DNA of 60,356 nucleotides from Chloracidobacterium sp. UBA3360 (GCA_002360555.1 DEQS01000069.1:1-60356); one strand, 5' to 3'; shown: positions 34,722 through 44,343, counted from the stretch's first letter. Notes: generated by a model not told the origin, from the sequence alone. A program made the numbers and translations.

Positions 34722-37391
34722 GTGGCCGAGATACAACCTAACACGCCAAAAGACTTTAAGTTACGGGCAAATCTGCCTAGGTTTTTTCGCTATGCGGCGG
34801 TTGGGCTGTTGGGTGTGACGATCCTCGCCGTTATCGTCGGATTTTACCGTTCACGCAATACCACGCCATTCAAACTCAAGAGCGAGCATACCCAGCTTTC
34901 GACTGATGTCGTCGCCGAGGTCAAGGGTTACGAACGCCTTGAGACCGACAACGGCGTGTCGAAATATTATGTAAAGGCAGACTATGCCAAGACATTCTCC
35001 GACAATCACCAGGAGCTTGAGAATGCTTATTTCGAGATCTTTGACGACGCCGGAAACCCGGCGGACAAGCTCTCCGCTCAAAAGGTGCTGTATGTGCCTG
35101 AAGAGAACAAAAACTTTACCGCCTACATGAACGGCAACGTCAATATTGACAGCCGCGACGGGCTAAAGGTAAAGACAAACAACATCACCTACAGCAAATC
35201 CACCGAGACCGCCGACGCCGACGAGTTGGTTGAATTTGAACGCGAAAATATTCGCGGCAGATCCGTCGGAGCAACCGTCAAAATGGGGGAAAAGCGGCTC
35301 GATCTACTAAAAGACGTCGAGATCGAAGCTTTCGAATCGCCCGAGTTGATCAAATCAGGCATCCGCTACGCCAAGATCAACGCCGCATCCGCGACTTACA
35401 ACCAGATCGTTAACAAGATAGATATCAATACGAACGTTACTATAGCCATCGATTCCAAATCAAAATCGACCGGAAACGCCGTAAAAACAGATGTCACCGC
35501 AGGGCGTGCTTCGCTGTTTTTGTCCAGCGATAAAACTGAGCAAGCTAAGACTTCGGACGTGATGTCGGGGGCGCAGTTAAAGCAATTCGAAATGTTCGAC
35601 AACGTGCATATTAATTCGGTCGAAACGGGAATGTCACCGACAACCATCGACGCCGGGTATGCGCTTTTTGACAAAACATCGGATCGTTACGAGCTAAAGG
35701 ATAATGTCCACATTGTGACAACCTCGGGCGGAAAGGCGACGGATATTCGTTCGGCCAATGCGGTTTACGACCAGGCGGCTCTCAAGATCGCCCTCACGGG
35801 CGGCGCCGAGATCACGCAGGACACAAATTATCTCAAGGGTGACACGGTAAACGCAGACCTTTTTGCCGACAAAAAGCTTAAATATGCCGTCGTCACCGGC
35901 AACGGGCTTGTTCGACAAACGACCACCACACGAACGACATCTGTCACGGCACCCGAACTAAACGTAACGTTTAACGAACAGCGTCAGCTCGCGTCCGCAA
36001 ATACGATCGGGCAAAGTACGGCACAGATCATTCCAAATGAGGCCGGTGAATATTCACTCGTCACGATGAACGCCCCGCGAGCGATACATCTTTTGTTCAA
36101 GGGCGAGGGACTGCTCGAGAAAATGCAGACCGACGGACGAACGACCATCCAACTCGATGTGCCAAACCGCGACGCCGACGCCGCAAATAAGCGCGTCACT
36201 GCCGATACCGTAAAGACGTTCTTTAACGCCAGCGGTAAGGACATCCAGAGAGCCGAAGCAGTCGGAAATGCTGAGCTTTTTGTCGAACCTCTGCGTGCCA
36301 CACCTGAAAACTACATGACAACGATCAACGCTCCGCGATTTGATTGTGAGTTTTTTCCGACAGGGAATAATGCTAAGACCTGTGTTGGCGGCATAAAGAC
36401 TAAAACAGTTCGTGTGCCGACAGTCGCAAAAAAAGATCGTGGCACCCAGACCCTCGTTGCTGATCAATTGACGGCTAATTTTAGTGCTCAGTCTAAAGAT
36501 GTTGAGCAATTCGAGGCAACCGGGAATGCGAAGTTTACCGAGCTCGACCGCAATGCGATCGCCGGGCAGATGAGTTTCTCTAAATCTGATGAGACTTTGC
36601 GAATGCGCGGCGGGGAACCGACGGCTTGGGATTTGCGTGCAAGGGCAAAGGCACGTGAGATAGATTGGGACACTAAGAATCGCAAGACTTATCTTCGCGG
36701 CGGGGTCAGCACGACCTATTACAGCCGCAAGGTGATGGCGGATACCGCACCGTTTGCGGCGTCTGACAAACCCGTATTCATGACATCAGACAACGCCGAA
36801 TTTGACCACGGATCTGAAATTGCGGTCTATACAGGTAACGCTCGCGGATGGCAGGAAAACAACTATGTTCGCGGCGACCGCGTGACGATCCAGCAGGCGG
36901 AGGGCAAGTTTACGGCTGAGGGCAATGTGCAAAGTGCGGTCTATAACGTAAAGCAAAAACTCAAGGGCAAGGAAAGCACCGTGCCGGTATTTGCGACGTC
37001 AAAGACGATGACCTACACGCGCGACACGCGAATCATTCAATACCGCGACAATGTGGATATTCGCCAAGGAACTGATCGGCTTACGTCGGGATTTGCTGAG
37101 GTCTATCTCAATGAGATCAACGAGCTATCTAAAACGATCGCCGAAAACTCCGTAGTCATCACTCAGCCAGGACGCCGAGCGACGGGAAATTGGGTACAAT
37201 ATACTGCGGCGGACGAAAAAGCGATCATTCGTGGAAATCCTGCGTCGATAACCGATGCGGAACAAGGGTCATCGCAGGCGGCAGAATTTAGCTTTATGAT
37301 GCGCGAAAGCCGCTTTGTGACTGAAGGTAAGACAAAACAAAATGGCTCTGGGCGAATACGCTCGACGTACAAGATCAACCCCGATAAATAG
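34722..37391 (+). CDS. Giant LptC/LptA-like (OstA) lipopolysaccharide transport protein
   Basis: 889 residues from GTG 34722, five bases after the recJ stop. One membrane helix near the N-terminus (about 25-47), then about 840 residues of repeated beta-jellyroll-type segments. LptC-like features come first (residues 50-190), and OstA/LptA-like motifs recur ('VTGNGLVRQ', 'AEAVGNAELFVEP', 'FTAEGNVQSAVYN', 'QYRDNVDIRQGTDRL'). It is directly upstream of lptB, so it likely forms, in one chain, the periplasmic bridge that LptC and LptA form in E. coli. In E. coli these total under 400 residues. Confidence 0.85.
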   Translation: MAEIQPNTPKDFKLRANLPRFFRYAAVGLLGVTILAVIVGFYRSRNTTPFKLKSEHTQLSTDVVAEVKGYERLETDNGVSKYYVKADYAKTFSDNHQELENAYFEIFDDAGNPADKLSAQKVLYVPEENKNFTAYMNGNVNIDSRDGLKVKTNNITYSKSTETADADELVEFERENIRGRSVGATVKMGEKRLDLLKDVEIEAFESPELIKSGIRYAKINAASATYNQIVNKIDINTNVTIAIDSKSKSTGNAVKTDVTAGRASLFLSSDKTEQAKTSDVMSGAQLKQFEMFDNVHINSVETGMSPTTIDAGYALFDKTSDRYELKDNVHIVTTSGGKATDIRSANAVYDQAALKIALTGGAEITQDTNYLKGDTVNADLFADKKLKYAVVTGNGLVRQTTTTRTTSVTAPELNVTFNEQRQLASANTIGQSTAQIIPNEAGEYSLVTMNAPRAIHLLFKGEGLLEKMQTDGRTTIQLDVPNRDADAANKRVTADTVKTFFNASGKDIQRAEAVGNAELFVEPLRATPENYMTTINAPRFDCEFFPTGNNAKTCVGGIKTKTVRVPTVAKKDRGTQTLVADQLTANFSAQSKDVEQFEATGNAKFTELDRNAIAGQMSFSKSDETLRMRGGEPTAWDLRARAKAREIDWDTKNRKTYLRGGVSTTYYSRKVMADTAPFAASDKPVFMTSDNAEFDHGSEIAVYTGNARGWQENNYVRGDRVTIQQAEGKFTAEGNVQSAVYNVKQKLKGKESTVPVFATSKTMTYTRDTRIIQYRDNVDIRQGTDRLTSGFAEVYLNEINELSKTIAENSVVITQPGRRATGNWVQYTAADEKAIIRGNPASITDAEQGSSQAAEFSFMMRESRFVTEGKTKQNGSGRIRSTYKINPDK

Positions 37392-37394
37392 TTA

Positions 37395-38156
37395 ATGTCA
37401 GACACTGAAAATACAAACGGACATCTCGAGGGTAGCGGTGTGCTTGTTGGTACGGGTTTGCAAAAAACGTACGGCCGCCGCCGCGTCGTCGATGATGTGA
37501 CGGTAAACGTCCACAAAGGCGAGGTCGTCGGATTGCTTGGGGCAAATGGAGCCGGTAAGACTACAACCTTTTATATGCTCGTCGGACTCGAGCAGACCGA
37601 AGGCGGCGGGATCAGTTTGAATGGGCGTGACGTCACGGGCTTGCCGGTATATTTGCGGGCAAGGCTTGGGCTTGGATATCTTCCGCAGGAACCATCGATC
37701 TTTCGCAAACTCACTGCCGAACAAAATATCCTTGCGGTGCTTGAAACAATGAAGATGTCGCGTGACGAGCGGTTTACGCGACTTGATGAGCTGCTAAACG
37801 AATTTGGCATCGATCATGTGCGAAAGGTGCGGGGCGATGCTCTGTCGGGGGGCGAACGTCGGCGGGTAGAGATCGCTAGGTGTCTCGCGACCGAGCCTGA
37901 GTTTATTTTGCTTGACGAACCTTTTGCCGGTATCGATCCGCTCGCTATCGACGACATTCGCGAGATCATTCTCTATCTAAAACAACAGGGTATCGGCATC
38001 CTCATTACTGACCACAACGTCCGTGAAACGCTCGGTATCACTGACCGAGCTTACATTATGTCGGACGGTAAAATATTGCGTTCGGGCAGCCCTGATGAGC
38101 TTGTTAACGATCCGGATGTTCGCCGTCTGTACCTTGGCGAAAGATTTGCATTATAA
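37395..38156 (+). CDS. lptB: Lipopolysaccharide export ABC ATPase LptB
   Basis: 253 residues: Walker A GANGAGKTTT (about 49-58), Q-loop 'LPQEPSIFRKL', signature LSGGERRRVEIAR, Walker B FILLDEPFAGIDP and switch ITDHNVRET, all typical of LptB. The N-terminus has an extra 18 residues. LptB powers extraction of LPS from the inner membrane by LptFG (not in the window). It starts three bases after the LptC/LptA-like gene. Confidence 0.95.
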   Translation: MSDTENTNGHLEGSGVLVGTGLQKTYGRRRVVDDVTVNVHKGEVVGLLGANGAGKTTTFYMLVGLEQTEGGGISLNGRDVTGLPVYLRARLGLGYLPQEPSIFRKLTAEQNILAVLETMKMSRDERFTRLDELLNEFGIDHVRKVRGDALSGGERRRVEIARCLATEPEFILLDEPFAGIDPLAIDDIREIILYLKQQGIGILITDHNVRETLGITDRAYIMSDGKILRSGSPDELVNDPDVRRLYLGERFAL

Positions 38157-38192
38157 CTCTCACAGAATTTTCCATTTTCCATAATTAGTCTG

Positions 38193-38198
38193 TATAAT
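38193..38198 (+). promoter_or_regulatory. Candidate -10 box upstream of rpoN
   Basis: A perfect TATAAT lies 67 bases before the rpoN start. The -35 region 17 bases upstream (TTCCAT) is weak. The gap from lptB is 109 bases, so rpoN and the PTS genes may have both this start and read-through. Confidence 0.4.
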
Positions 38199-38265
38199 TC
38201 TTTTTAGGAACGGTAATTGCTTGACTGGGCCGATCTCTCCCTAAACGGCAGCGTTAGTATCACGT

Positions 38266-39846
38266 ATGTCTTCCTTACGACTTAATCATCAGCTACAGCA
38301 GAAAATGATCCTCACGCCGCAATTGCGGCAGCGGATCGAAATGTTGCAGATGACGTCGATCGAGTTGGCTGAGCTTGTCGAGCAGGAAATGATCACTAAT
38401 CCCATACTCGAGGAGGTCCAGCCTGGCGACGAGATGCAGGAGATCGCCGATAATATCCTCGATCAAAATTCCGACGGACATGACGCCGAATTTGAGAACG
38501 GCAACGACCCGACATCCGACGCGATGATCGAGGCCGGTCAATCAATGGCCGAGTACGAGGCGTTCGACGCCGGTGCTCCGTCCGAGAATGGATTTGATTC
38601 GACCGTCGTTGGCGACACCGAAGCAGGCGAAGAGGTGCACACCGAAAACTCCGACTCTTTTGACGAGATCGATTACGGCCGCGAGTTTCAGGATTATCTC
38701 GACCCCGGTTATAAAACACAGGAAATTGAATACAAAGACGACGCTCCGAGTTTTGAGCAGTTTTTAACGCATTCGCCGTCGCTTAGTGAGCATCTTGAAT
38801 GGCAGTTAAATATGCTCGACCTCAGCGGGCGGCATGAAGAAGCTGCGACGCAGATCATCGGCAACCTAGACGAAGATGGCCGCCTGACCACGTCGATCGA
38901 GGAAATTGGCCGCTCAAGCGGGTGCTCCGAGGAGATCGCCGAAGAAGCTCGTCAATCGGTGATGCAGCTTGACCCCGTCGGCTGCGGTGCTTATAACGTA
39001 AAAGAATGTCTCGCCGCCCAGCTAAAAGCCAACGGCGACAGCGAAGACGGCCTTGCCGCAAGACTTGTCCGCGACCATCTCGAAGATCTGCTCCCGCACC
39101 GCTTGCAGCATCTCGCCAAAGCGACAGGCGTGAATATCCATGTCCTTGACCAAGAGATCGCCAAGATCCGCCAGCTTGATCCGTATCCAGGACGCCGATA
39201 TGCCTCGGACGAAGCGGCTTATGTCGCTCCTGAGGTCTATATTGAAAAGCTCGACGATGATTATGTGGTCTATTTCGTCGATGACGGCAGCCCGCGTTTA
39301 CGTATCAGCCCGACGTATCACAAACTGCTCGACCAAACCGACACTACAAAAGAAACAAAAGATTTTATAAAGGACAAGGTGCGGTCGGCGGTCGATCTGC
39401 TCCGCAACATCGAGCATCGTCGCCAGACAATATATCGTGTCGTCGAATGCATAGTTTCGCGTCAGCGGGCCTTTCTCGACCTCGGCGTTGAGCATATCAA
39501 ACCGATGATGCTCAAAGACGTTGCTGAGGATATCGGCATGCATCTGTCGACGATCTCGCGGGTCGTAAACCGTAAATACGCACACACACCGCAGGGCGTG
39601 ATAGAACTAAGGCGATTTTTCAGTGAAGGAATGATGAACGAGGACGGCGAAGAAGTGTCGACCCGTATCTTGAAGTTAAAGATCAAAAAAATGATCGAAG
39701 ACGAAGATACCAAAAAACCGCTTACCGACGATGAGATCGCAAAAATACTTGGTAAGGACGGAGTAAAATTATCGCGACGAACAGTCGCAAAATATCGCGA
39801 CCAGCTCAACATTGCTGGCTCACGTGAACGAAAGACGGTGATATAG
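38266..39846 (+). CDS. rpoN: RNA polymerase sigma-54 factor
   Basis: 526 residues. Region I at the N-terminus (LNHQLQQKMILTPQLRQRIE and so on, Gln/Leu-rich), a long acidic region II (about 60-160), the core-binding domain and the C-terminal RpoN box in SRRTVAKYRDQLNI. All parts needed for -24/-12 promoter use with AAA+ activators are present. It heads the conserved rpoN-hpf-rapZ-PTS group. I found no clear -24/-12 promoter within the window. Confidence 0.96.
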   Translation: MSSLRLNHQLQQKMILTPQLRQRIEMLQMTSIELAELVEQEMITNPILEEVQPGDEMQEIADNILDQNSDGHDAEFENGNDPTSDAMIEAGQSMAEYEAFDAGAPSENGFDSTVVGDTEAGEEVHTENSDSFDEIDYGREFQDYLDPGYKTQEIEYKDDAPSFEQFLTHSPSLSEHLEWQLNMLDLSGRHEEAATQIIGNLDEDGRLTTSIEEIGRSSGCSEEIAEEARQSVMQLDPVGCGAYNVKECLAAQLKANGDSEDGLAARLVRDHLEDLLPHRLQHLAKATGVNIHVLDQEIAKIRQLDPYPGRRYASDEAAYVAPEVYIEKLDDDYVVYFVDDGSPRLRISPTYHKLLDQTDTTKETKDFIKDKVRSAVDLLRNIEHRRQTIYRVVECIVSRQRAFLDLGVEHIKPMMLKDVAEDIGMHLSTISRVVNRKYAHTPQGVIELRRFFSEGMMNEDGEEVSTRILKLKIKKMIEDEDTKKPLTDDEIAKILGKDGVKLSRRTVAKYRDQLNIAGSRERKTVI

Positions 39847-39867
39847 CAGAATTAATAAGGGGATAAC

Positions 39868-40221
39868 ATGAATATCGAATTTACAGGTAGACACATAGAC
39901 GTAACGCCGGCGATCAAATCGCATGTAGTGGATCAGTTTGAAAAGATCGAACACCTTTTTGACGGAAAGCCAGTCAAAGCGCATGTGATCATCGAGGTCG
40001 AGCGTGGCATGCATCGATCTGAGATCGTGATGAATTGGCGTAACGAGGTGCTCACCGCCGAAACCAGCGTATCGGATATGTATCTGTCGCTCTCTCAAAC
40101 GATCGATAAGATCGGAAAACGTGCTCGCAAACTAAAGGATAAAGTCATTGACAAAGCCCATCGAGCAACCAGTGTCGCCGCGACAAGTTCGGCAATGGAG
40201 GATGCGGAAAAGCCGGCCTAA
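39868..40221 (+). CDS. hpf: Ribosome hibernation promoting factor, short form
   Basis: 117 residues: the HPF/YfiA domain (about 1-98) with 'NIEFTGRHIDVTPAI' and a basic 'IDKIGKRARKLKDK' helix that binds the 30S subunit; the short tail (98-117) lacks the dimerisation domain of long HPF. It inactivates ribosomes in stationary phase. Its place between rpoN and rapZ is the usual one for diderms. Confidence 0.94.
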   Translation: MNIEFTGRHIDVTPAIKSHVVDQFEKIEHLFDGKPVKAHVIIEVERGMHRSEIVMNWRNEVLTAETSVSDMYLSLSQTIDKIGKRARKLKDKVIDKAHRATSVAATSSAMEDAEKPA

Positions 40222-40227
40222 TTATTA

Positions 40228-41124
40228 ATGGCGAAAAAGACCCAGCAAAAACGTGATCTGCCCGGGTTTGTGATCATAACGGGCCTAAGCGGGTCGGGCA
40301 TGAGTTCGGCGACAGACTCGCTCGAGGACCTCGGGTATTTTTGCGTCGATAATCTGCCGTTGACGATGCTCTCGACTTTTGGTCGGCTGCTCGTCCCCTC
40401 TGATCGGCGAAATCCATCGATCGAGAAAGCGGCGCTCGTCATCAACATTCGAGAACGCCAGTTTTTATCAGAATTTCCAGGTGAATTAAAGAAACTCGCA
40501 AAAAAGAATCTCGCTCCGTTTGTTGTTTTCTTTGAAGCTTCGGATGATGTTTTACAGCGTCGATTTTCGGAAACCCGACGCCCTCATCCGGCGGATCAGG
40601 GAAAAGGCCTACTTTCCGCTATACGCGGTGAACGCAAAGCTCTGGATGAGATTCGCAAACTCGCGGATCTCATCATCGACACGTCCGAACACACCGTCCA
40701 CACGCTGCGACATCTGCTCGTTCAAAAATTTAGCGGCTTTGATGACGGCGTGCCGATCAAGGTCGAGGTTCAAAGTTTTGGGCATAAATACGGCAATCCG
40801 CGAACCGTCGATCTTATGTTCGACGTGCGGCATTTGCCAAATCCGTATTTTCAAAAGGAGCTAAAGCACCTGACGGGAGAGGACGCCGAGATAATAAAAT
40901 ACCTTGATAAACAGCCAGAGGTCGCTGAAACTATAGCGAAATTTACCGATCTGTTGCTCTATTTGCTGCCCCGCTATCAACGAGAAGGGAAATCGTATGT
41001 AACGATCGGCATTGGGTGCACGGGCGGGCGGCACCGCTCGGTGATGGTGGCGAACAGTCTGCGAAAAGCTTTAAAAGACGCGGGCTTTGACGCGACAGCG
41101 AGTCACCGCGATATACAAAAGTAA
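40228..41124 (+). CDS. rapZ: RapZ/YvcJ family protein with altered Walker A
   Basis: 298 residues. The N-terminal P-loop domain matches the family ('SLEDLGYFCVDNLPL', FSETRRPHP), but the Walker A reads GLSGSGMSS: Met stands where the invariant Lys should be (ATG at 40300-40302). The C-terminal domain, which binds GlmZ-type RNA and senses glucosamine-6-phosphate in E. coli, is intact (HKYGNP, 'FDVRHLPNPYF', GCTGGRHRSV). So nucleotide binding is probably weakened while ligand/RNA binding may be kept. Seven bases from hpf, eight from the EIIA gene. Confidence 0.93.
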   Translation: MAKKTQQKRDLPGFVIITGLSGSGMSSATDSLEDLGYFCVDNLPLTMLSTFGRLLVPSDRRNPSIEKAALVINIRERQFLSEFPGELKKLAKKNLAPFVVFFEASDDVLQRRFSETRRPHPADQGKGLLSAIRGERKALDEIRKLADLIIDTSEHTVHTLRHLLVQKFSGFDDGVPIKVEVQSFGHKYGNPRTVDLMFDVRHLPNPYFQKELKHLTGEDAEIIKYLDKQPEVAETIAKFTDLLLYLLPRYQREGKSYVTIGIGCTGGRHRSVMVANSLRKALKDAGFDATASHRDIQK

Positions 41125-41132
41125 AAGCGACT

Positions 41133-41567
41133 ATGAGTGACACAAAGAGAATTGGCGGCGTGATCATTTCGCACGGACAACTAGCCAATGAGCTGGTCGC
41201 AGCGGCCGAAGCAGTCGTTGGCGATCTTCATCACATCCGGGCGGTGTCCATCGGCTGGCACGATGACGTTGAAATGGCTAAAGCTGAGATCGAGCAAGCG
41301 ATCAAAGAGGTTTCGGAGGGAGTTGGTGTGCTGCTTTTGACAGATATGTTTGGCGGTACGCCAACGAATATCGCGGCGATGTTTCTTGACAGCAACGATG
41401 TTGAGATCGTCACTGGCGTTAATTTGCCAATGGTCATAAAGTTAGCGTCAACCACGCGCGAAACAACGCTGCATGACCTTGCTAAAGAGGTTGAGTCGCA
41501 GGGAAAGGATGCTATTTGCCGCGCAACGACACTGCTTTTGCCGCAAAAACTCAAAAAAGATGCTTGA
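41133..41567 (+). CDS. PTS EIIA component, mannose/sorbose (EIIA-Man) family
   Basis: 144 residues. The phosphorylatable His is in 'GVIISHGQLANEL' (about residue 10), and 'DMFGGTPTNIA' is the family's conserved loop. No IIB, IIC or IID gene is near, so it is probably a regulatory phospho-carrier rather than part of a sugar permease, as in many proteobacterial and acidobacterial rpoN clusters. Its 3' end overlaps the HPr gene by eight bases. Confidence 0.93.
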   Translation: MSDTKRIGGVIISHGQLANELVAAAEAVVGDLHHIRAVSIGWHDDVEMAKAEIEQAIKEVSEGVGVLLLTDMFGGTPTNIAAMFLDSNDVEIVTGVNLPMVIKLASTTRETTLHDLAKEVESQGKDAICRATTLLLPQKLKKDA

Positions 41568-41832
41568 GGCGACGGTTCGTGTCACAAACACGCTCGGCCT
41601 CCACGCACGCGCAGCCGCGCGGCTCGTGCGACTTGCCGCGACATTCTCTAGCAGTTTGAAAATACGCCGCACCGACAATGATTCTGAGGCAAATGCAAAA
41701 GACATCCTCAGCGTGCTGAGCATCGCAGCCAGCCGCGGCGTCGTATTACAGCTCATCGCAGACGGAGCAGACGAAAGTGATGCCATCGAACAGGTCAAAC
41801 AGCTCTTTGCCGATAATTTTGGTGAGCAGTGA
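41560..41832 (+). CDS. HPr-family phosphocarrier protein
   Basis: 90 residues from ATG 41560. The active His is in TLGLHARAAARL (His about residue 16). At the position of the regulatory Ser46 of Firmicutes HPr (NAKSIM) this protein has Asp (NAKDIL), so no HPr-kinase control at that site. It accepts phosphate from enzyme I (not in the window) and passes it to the EIIA encoded just upstream. The gene overlaps EIIA, showing coupled translation. Confidence 0.93.
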   Translation: MLEATVRVTNTLGLHARAAARLVRLAATFSSSLKIRRTDNDSEANAKDILSVLSIAASRGVVLQLIADGADESDAIEQVKQLFADNFGEQ

Positions 41833-41871
41833 AGGCGAAAACACAACCCGTTGGGTAGTGTGTTCTAATTT

Positions 41872-42804
41872 ATGAGTAGTAAAAAAGTAGGTATTTTAGG
41901 CGTCCCCCTTGGCTTCGGCGCCGGACAAACAGGCAGTGAATTAGGCGTCAACGCGATGCGTCTGACCCGTTTTCGCGGACTCGGGCTTGCAGAGCATATC
42001 CGACATCTTGGCTACGAGGCGATCGATCACGGTGACGCTGCGATCGTACAGCCCGCAAACCAATTGGATACCGGCAACCCGAAGCATCTCGCCGAAATGC
42101 TTGCTTCGAGTGCGAACATTGTTGAGAAAGTAACAGCCATGTTGGGTGACGACGAGTTTCCGATCATCCTCGGCGGCGATCACGCGATCGCGATCCCTAC
42201 GTTTTCGGCTATTGCCAATCATTACAGACAGCAGGGCACTGAGATCGGCCTGATCTGGTTTGACGCTCACGCTGACATCAACACGCCCGAAACATCGCCG
42301 TCCGGCAATATTCACGGGATGCCGCTCGCGACGATACTTGGCCATGGCAACGCTGAGCTCGTAAATCTCTGCGGTTATTCCCCAAAGCTCGACCCAAAAT
42401 ATTTCGCACACCTCGGTGCCCGTGACCTTGACGACGGCGAACGCAAGCAGATCGAGAAACTGGGACTTCGCGACAATTTTTTCACCATGAGCGATATTGA
42501 CCGTCGCGGCATGGCCGCTTGCGTCGAGGACGCTTTAGCGATCGCATCCAGGGCTCCGGGTGGTTATGCAGTTACATTTGATATCGACGGCATCGACCCG
42601 CGTTTCGCACCCGGTTCCGGCACGCTGGTCCGCGGCGGCGCGACCTACCGCGAAGCCCATCTCGCCCTCGAGATCATCGCCGCCCACGGCGGAATTCGTT
42701 CATTCGAGATCGTCGAGGTCAATCCCTTGTTAGATCAAAGCAATATTACTGTCGAATTGGCTTGTGAACTGATCCTGTCGGCATTAGGCAAGACGATTTT
42801 GTAA
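41872..42804 (+). CDS. rocF: Arginase
   Basis: 310 residues. Manganese-site motifs: GGDHAIAI, DAHADINTPE with SGNIHGMP, and DIDGIDPRFAPGSGT. The 'DAHADINTP...SGNIHG' loop favours arginase over agmatinase. It splits L-arginine into ornithine and urea. The opening 'KVGILGVPLGFGAGQTG' is also typical of arginase. It follows HPr after 39 bases, in which an imperfect hairpin (41838-41867) may act as a weak terminator. Confidence 0.92.
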   Translation: MSSKKVGILGVPLGFGAGQTGSELGVNAMRLTRFRGLGLAEHIRHLGYEAIDHGDAAIVQPANQLDTGNPKHLAEMLASSANIVEKVTAMLGDDEFPIILGGDHAIAIPTFSAIANHYRQQGTEIGLIWFDAHADINTPETSPSGNIHGMPLATILGHGNAELVNLCGYSPKLDPKYFAHLGARDLDDGERKQIEKLGLRDNFFTMSDIDRRGMAACVEDALAIASRAPGGYAVTFDIDGIDPRFAPGSGTLVRGGATYREAHLALEIIAAHGGIRSFEIVEVNPLLDQSNITVELACELILSALGKTIL

Positions 42805-42939
42805 TTTGGTCAGCAAGGAGTAGTGGAATATTTCGGTAAGTGTTAGCGGAATATTATTGTCTACGTGGGCGTTCCGTTGTAATCGATTGGTTCCGCATAG
42901 GCAGTTATTGTAGCGCTCGGCTCGTACGAGTATGTTCAC

Positions 42940-44166
42940 CTATTCAGGTCGATCCTGTTGAGGGGCAAAGGCCATAAAATCGTCCTTGAACCGAATGGTA
43001 TATTCTTCGAGCAGCTCATTTATTCGTTCTAGTTTTGTGGAATGCATCACCAGAGCGACGTGGTGTTTGACGTCAGCCCGAAAACAGATCTCGGGGTCGG
43101 TATAGGTCGAGGTGTCCGGGTGCTCCTGTTTAGCCAACGAGACAACGATCCCGCCGTAGTCAGATCGCGTTGCCTTGGGGATCATTAGATCGTGCTCACC
43201 TGCCATTTCGAGCTTTGCCCACTCTCGCCAGATATTTAGTCCGCTCGCGGCCTCGAATGCCTCTGCAGTGAACGCTCCGCCCACGCGACACCCGATCTCC
43301 AAAAAGTAAAACTCGCCGTTCGTATCGCTTTTAATGAACTCGGCGTGCGTTACGCCCTTTTCAAACCCAAAGGCGTTTAGAACCCGTGCGTTTGCATTGA
43401 GCAGCTGCTTTTGCTCTTTCGAGCCGTATTCGATCGTGTGAGAGGTTGAAACGCCGCCCTTTACAGCGATCTCGAGGGGCGAACACCCGTATCGATTCGC
43501 GCATGACACGGCTGCTTTTCCGCCGACAACGAGCGAATCCACATGAAAGACATCACCCTCAATAAACTCCTCGAGCAGGTATGCGTCCGCACGCTCATTT
43601 AAAGCTTTGTTCTCTTTAAGTGCGTCGTAGGTCCGCCATACTAATTCTGAGTCTTCAAATTTCTTGATCCCTATCGCCGAGGCGTCAGCACGCGGTTTTA
43701 CGACCCATGGAGGGTCAAACCGCGCCATAAACTCTCCGATCTCTTGATAATTTAGTAGGTGGACGAAGTTAGCTTGCCGGATGCCTGACATTGCGGCTCG
43801 CTGTCGCATCGAGAGCTTGTCTCTAAATAGTCGGGCTTGTGAGCTGAGCATACCTGGCAAACCAAAATGCTCGCGTAAGCGGCCAGCTGTGATCACATCT
43901 CCTTCTTCCAAGGCTACAATGTGGGTCGGTTTGTCTCTCGCCGCCAGATCGACCGCCGAGCTCAAAAACGAAGCTATTGTTCCGTCATCAGCCACGGGGA
44001 TGACCCCGTCCAGGCTTTCGAACGCCCAGTCGTCTTTAAGCTTGGCTTCGCGGGTAAGTAAAAAGACGCGATGCCCAAGACTTTTACATTCACGGATAAA
44101 ATCATTGCCTTTGAAATAGCTCGCAAGACAAAATACCGTATTAATTCGAACAGATCGCTTTGCCAT
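42940..44166 (-). CDS. ATP-grasp domain protein (carboxylate-amine ligase type)
   Basis: 408 residues. ATP-grasp features: 'PWVVKPRADASAIGIKK' (ATP-binding Lys), 'YLLEEFIEGDVFHVDSL' and the metal-binding end 'GEFYFLEIGCRVGGAF' with Glu. The N-terminal pre-ATP-grasp fold begins with a Rossmann-like 'LGHRVFLLTRE'. Members couple a carboxylate to an amine; the product is unknown. It is convergent to arginase and divergent from ddl. The 135-base gap to arginase has a GGAATATT direct repeat (42826 and 42850 areas) but no clear terminator. Confidence 0.85.
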   Translation of the reverse strand: MAKRSVRINTVFCLASYFKGNDFIRECKSLGHRVFLLTREAKLKDDWAFESLDGVIPVADDGTIASFLSSAVDLAARDKPTHIVALEEGDVITAGRLREHFGLPGMLSSQARLFRDKLSMRQRAAMSGIRQANFVHLLNYQEIGEFMARFDPPWVVKPRADASAIGIKKFEDSELVWRTYDALKENKALNERADAYLLEEFIEGDVFHVDSLVVGGKAAVSCANRYGCSPLEIAVKGGVSTSHTIEYGSKEQKQLLNANARVLNAFGFEKGVTHAEFIKSDTNGEFYFLEIGCRVGGAFTAEAFEAASGLNIWREWAKLEMAGEHDLMIPKATRSDYGGIVVSLAKQEHPDTSTYTDPEICFRADVKHHVALVMHSTKLERINELLEEYTIRFKDDFMAFAPQQDRPE

Positions 44167-44343
44167 TAAATACCAACTGTCCCAATATTTCCGGGGCCAG
44201 TCAATTATTACTTTTTCCGCAATTCGGGCTCAAGGGCGGTATAGACTTTTCGCGTATTATCCTTCGCTCTCATATGGGATCTGTTGCCTTGTCTAAATTG
44301 CAACTGTATCAACGAGGTAATAGAATTATGTTTTCATTCTAAT

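Noticed and set aside
38200..41832. Sigma-54 (-24/-12) promoters near rpoN and its neighbours
   Set aside because: No convincing GG-N10-GC pair with proper context was seen.
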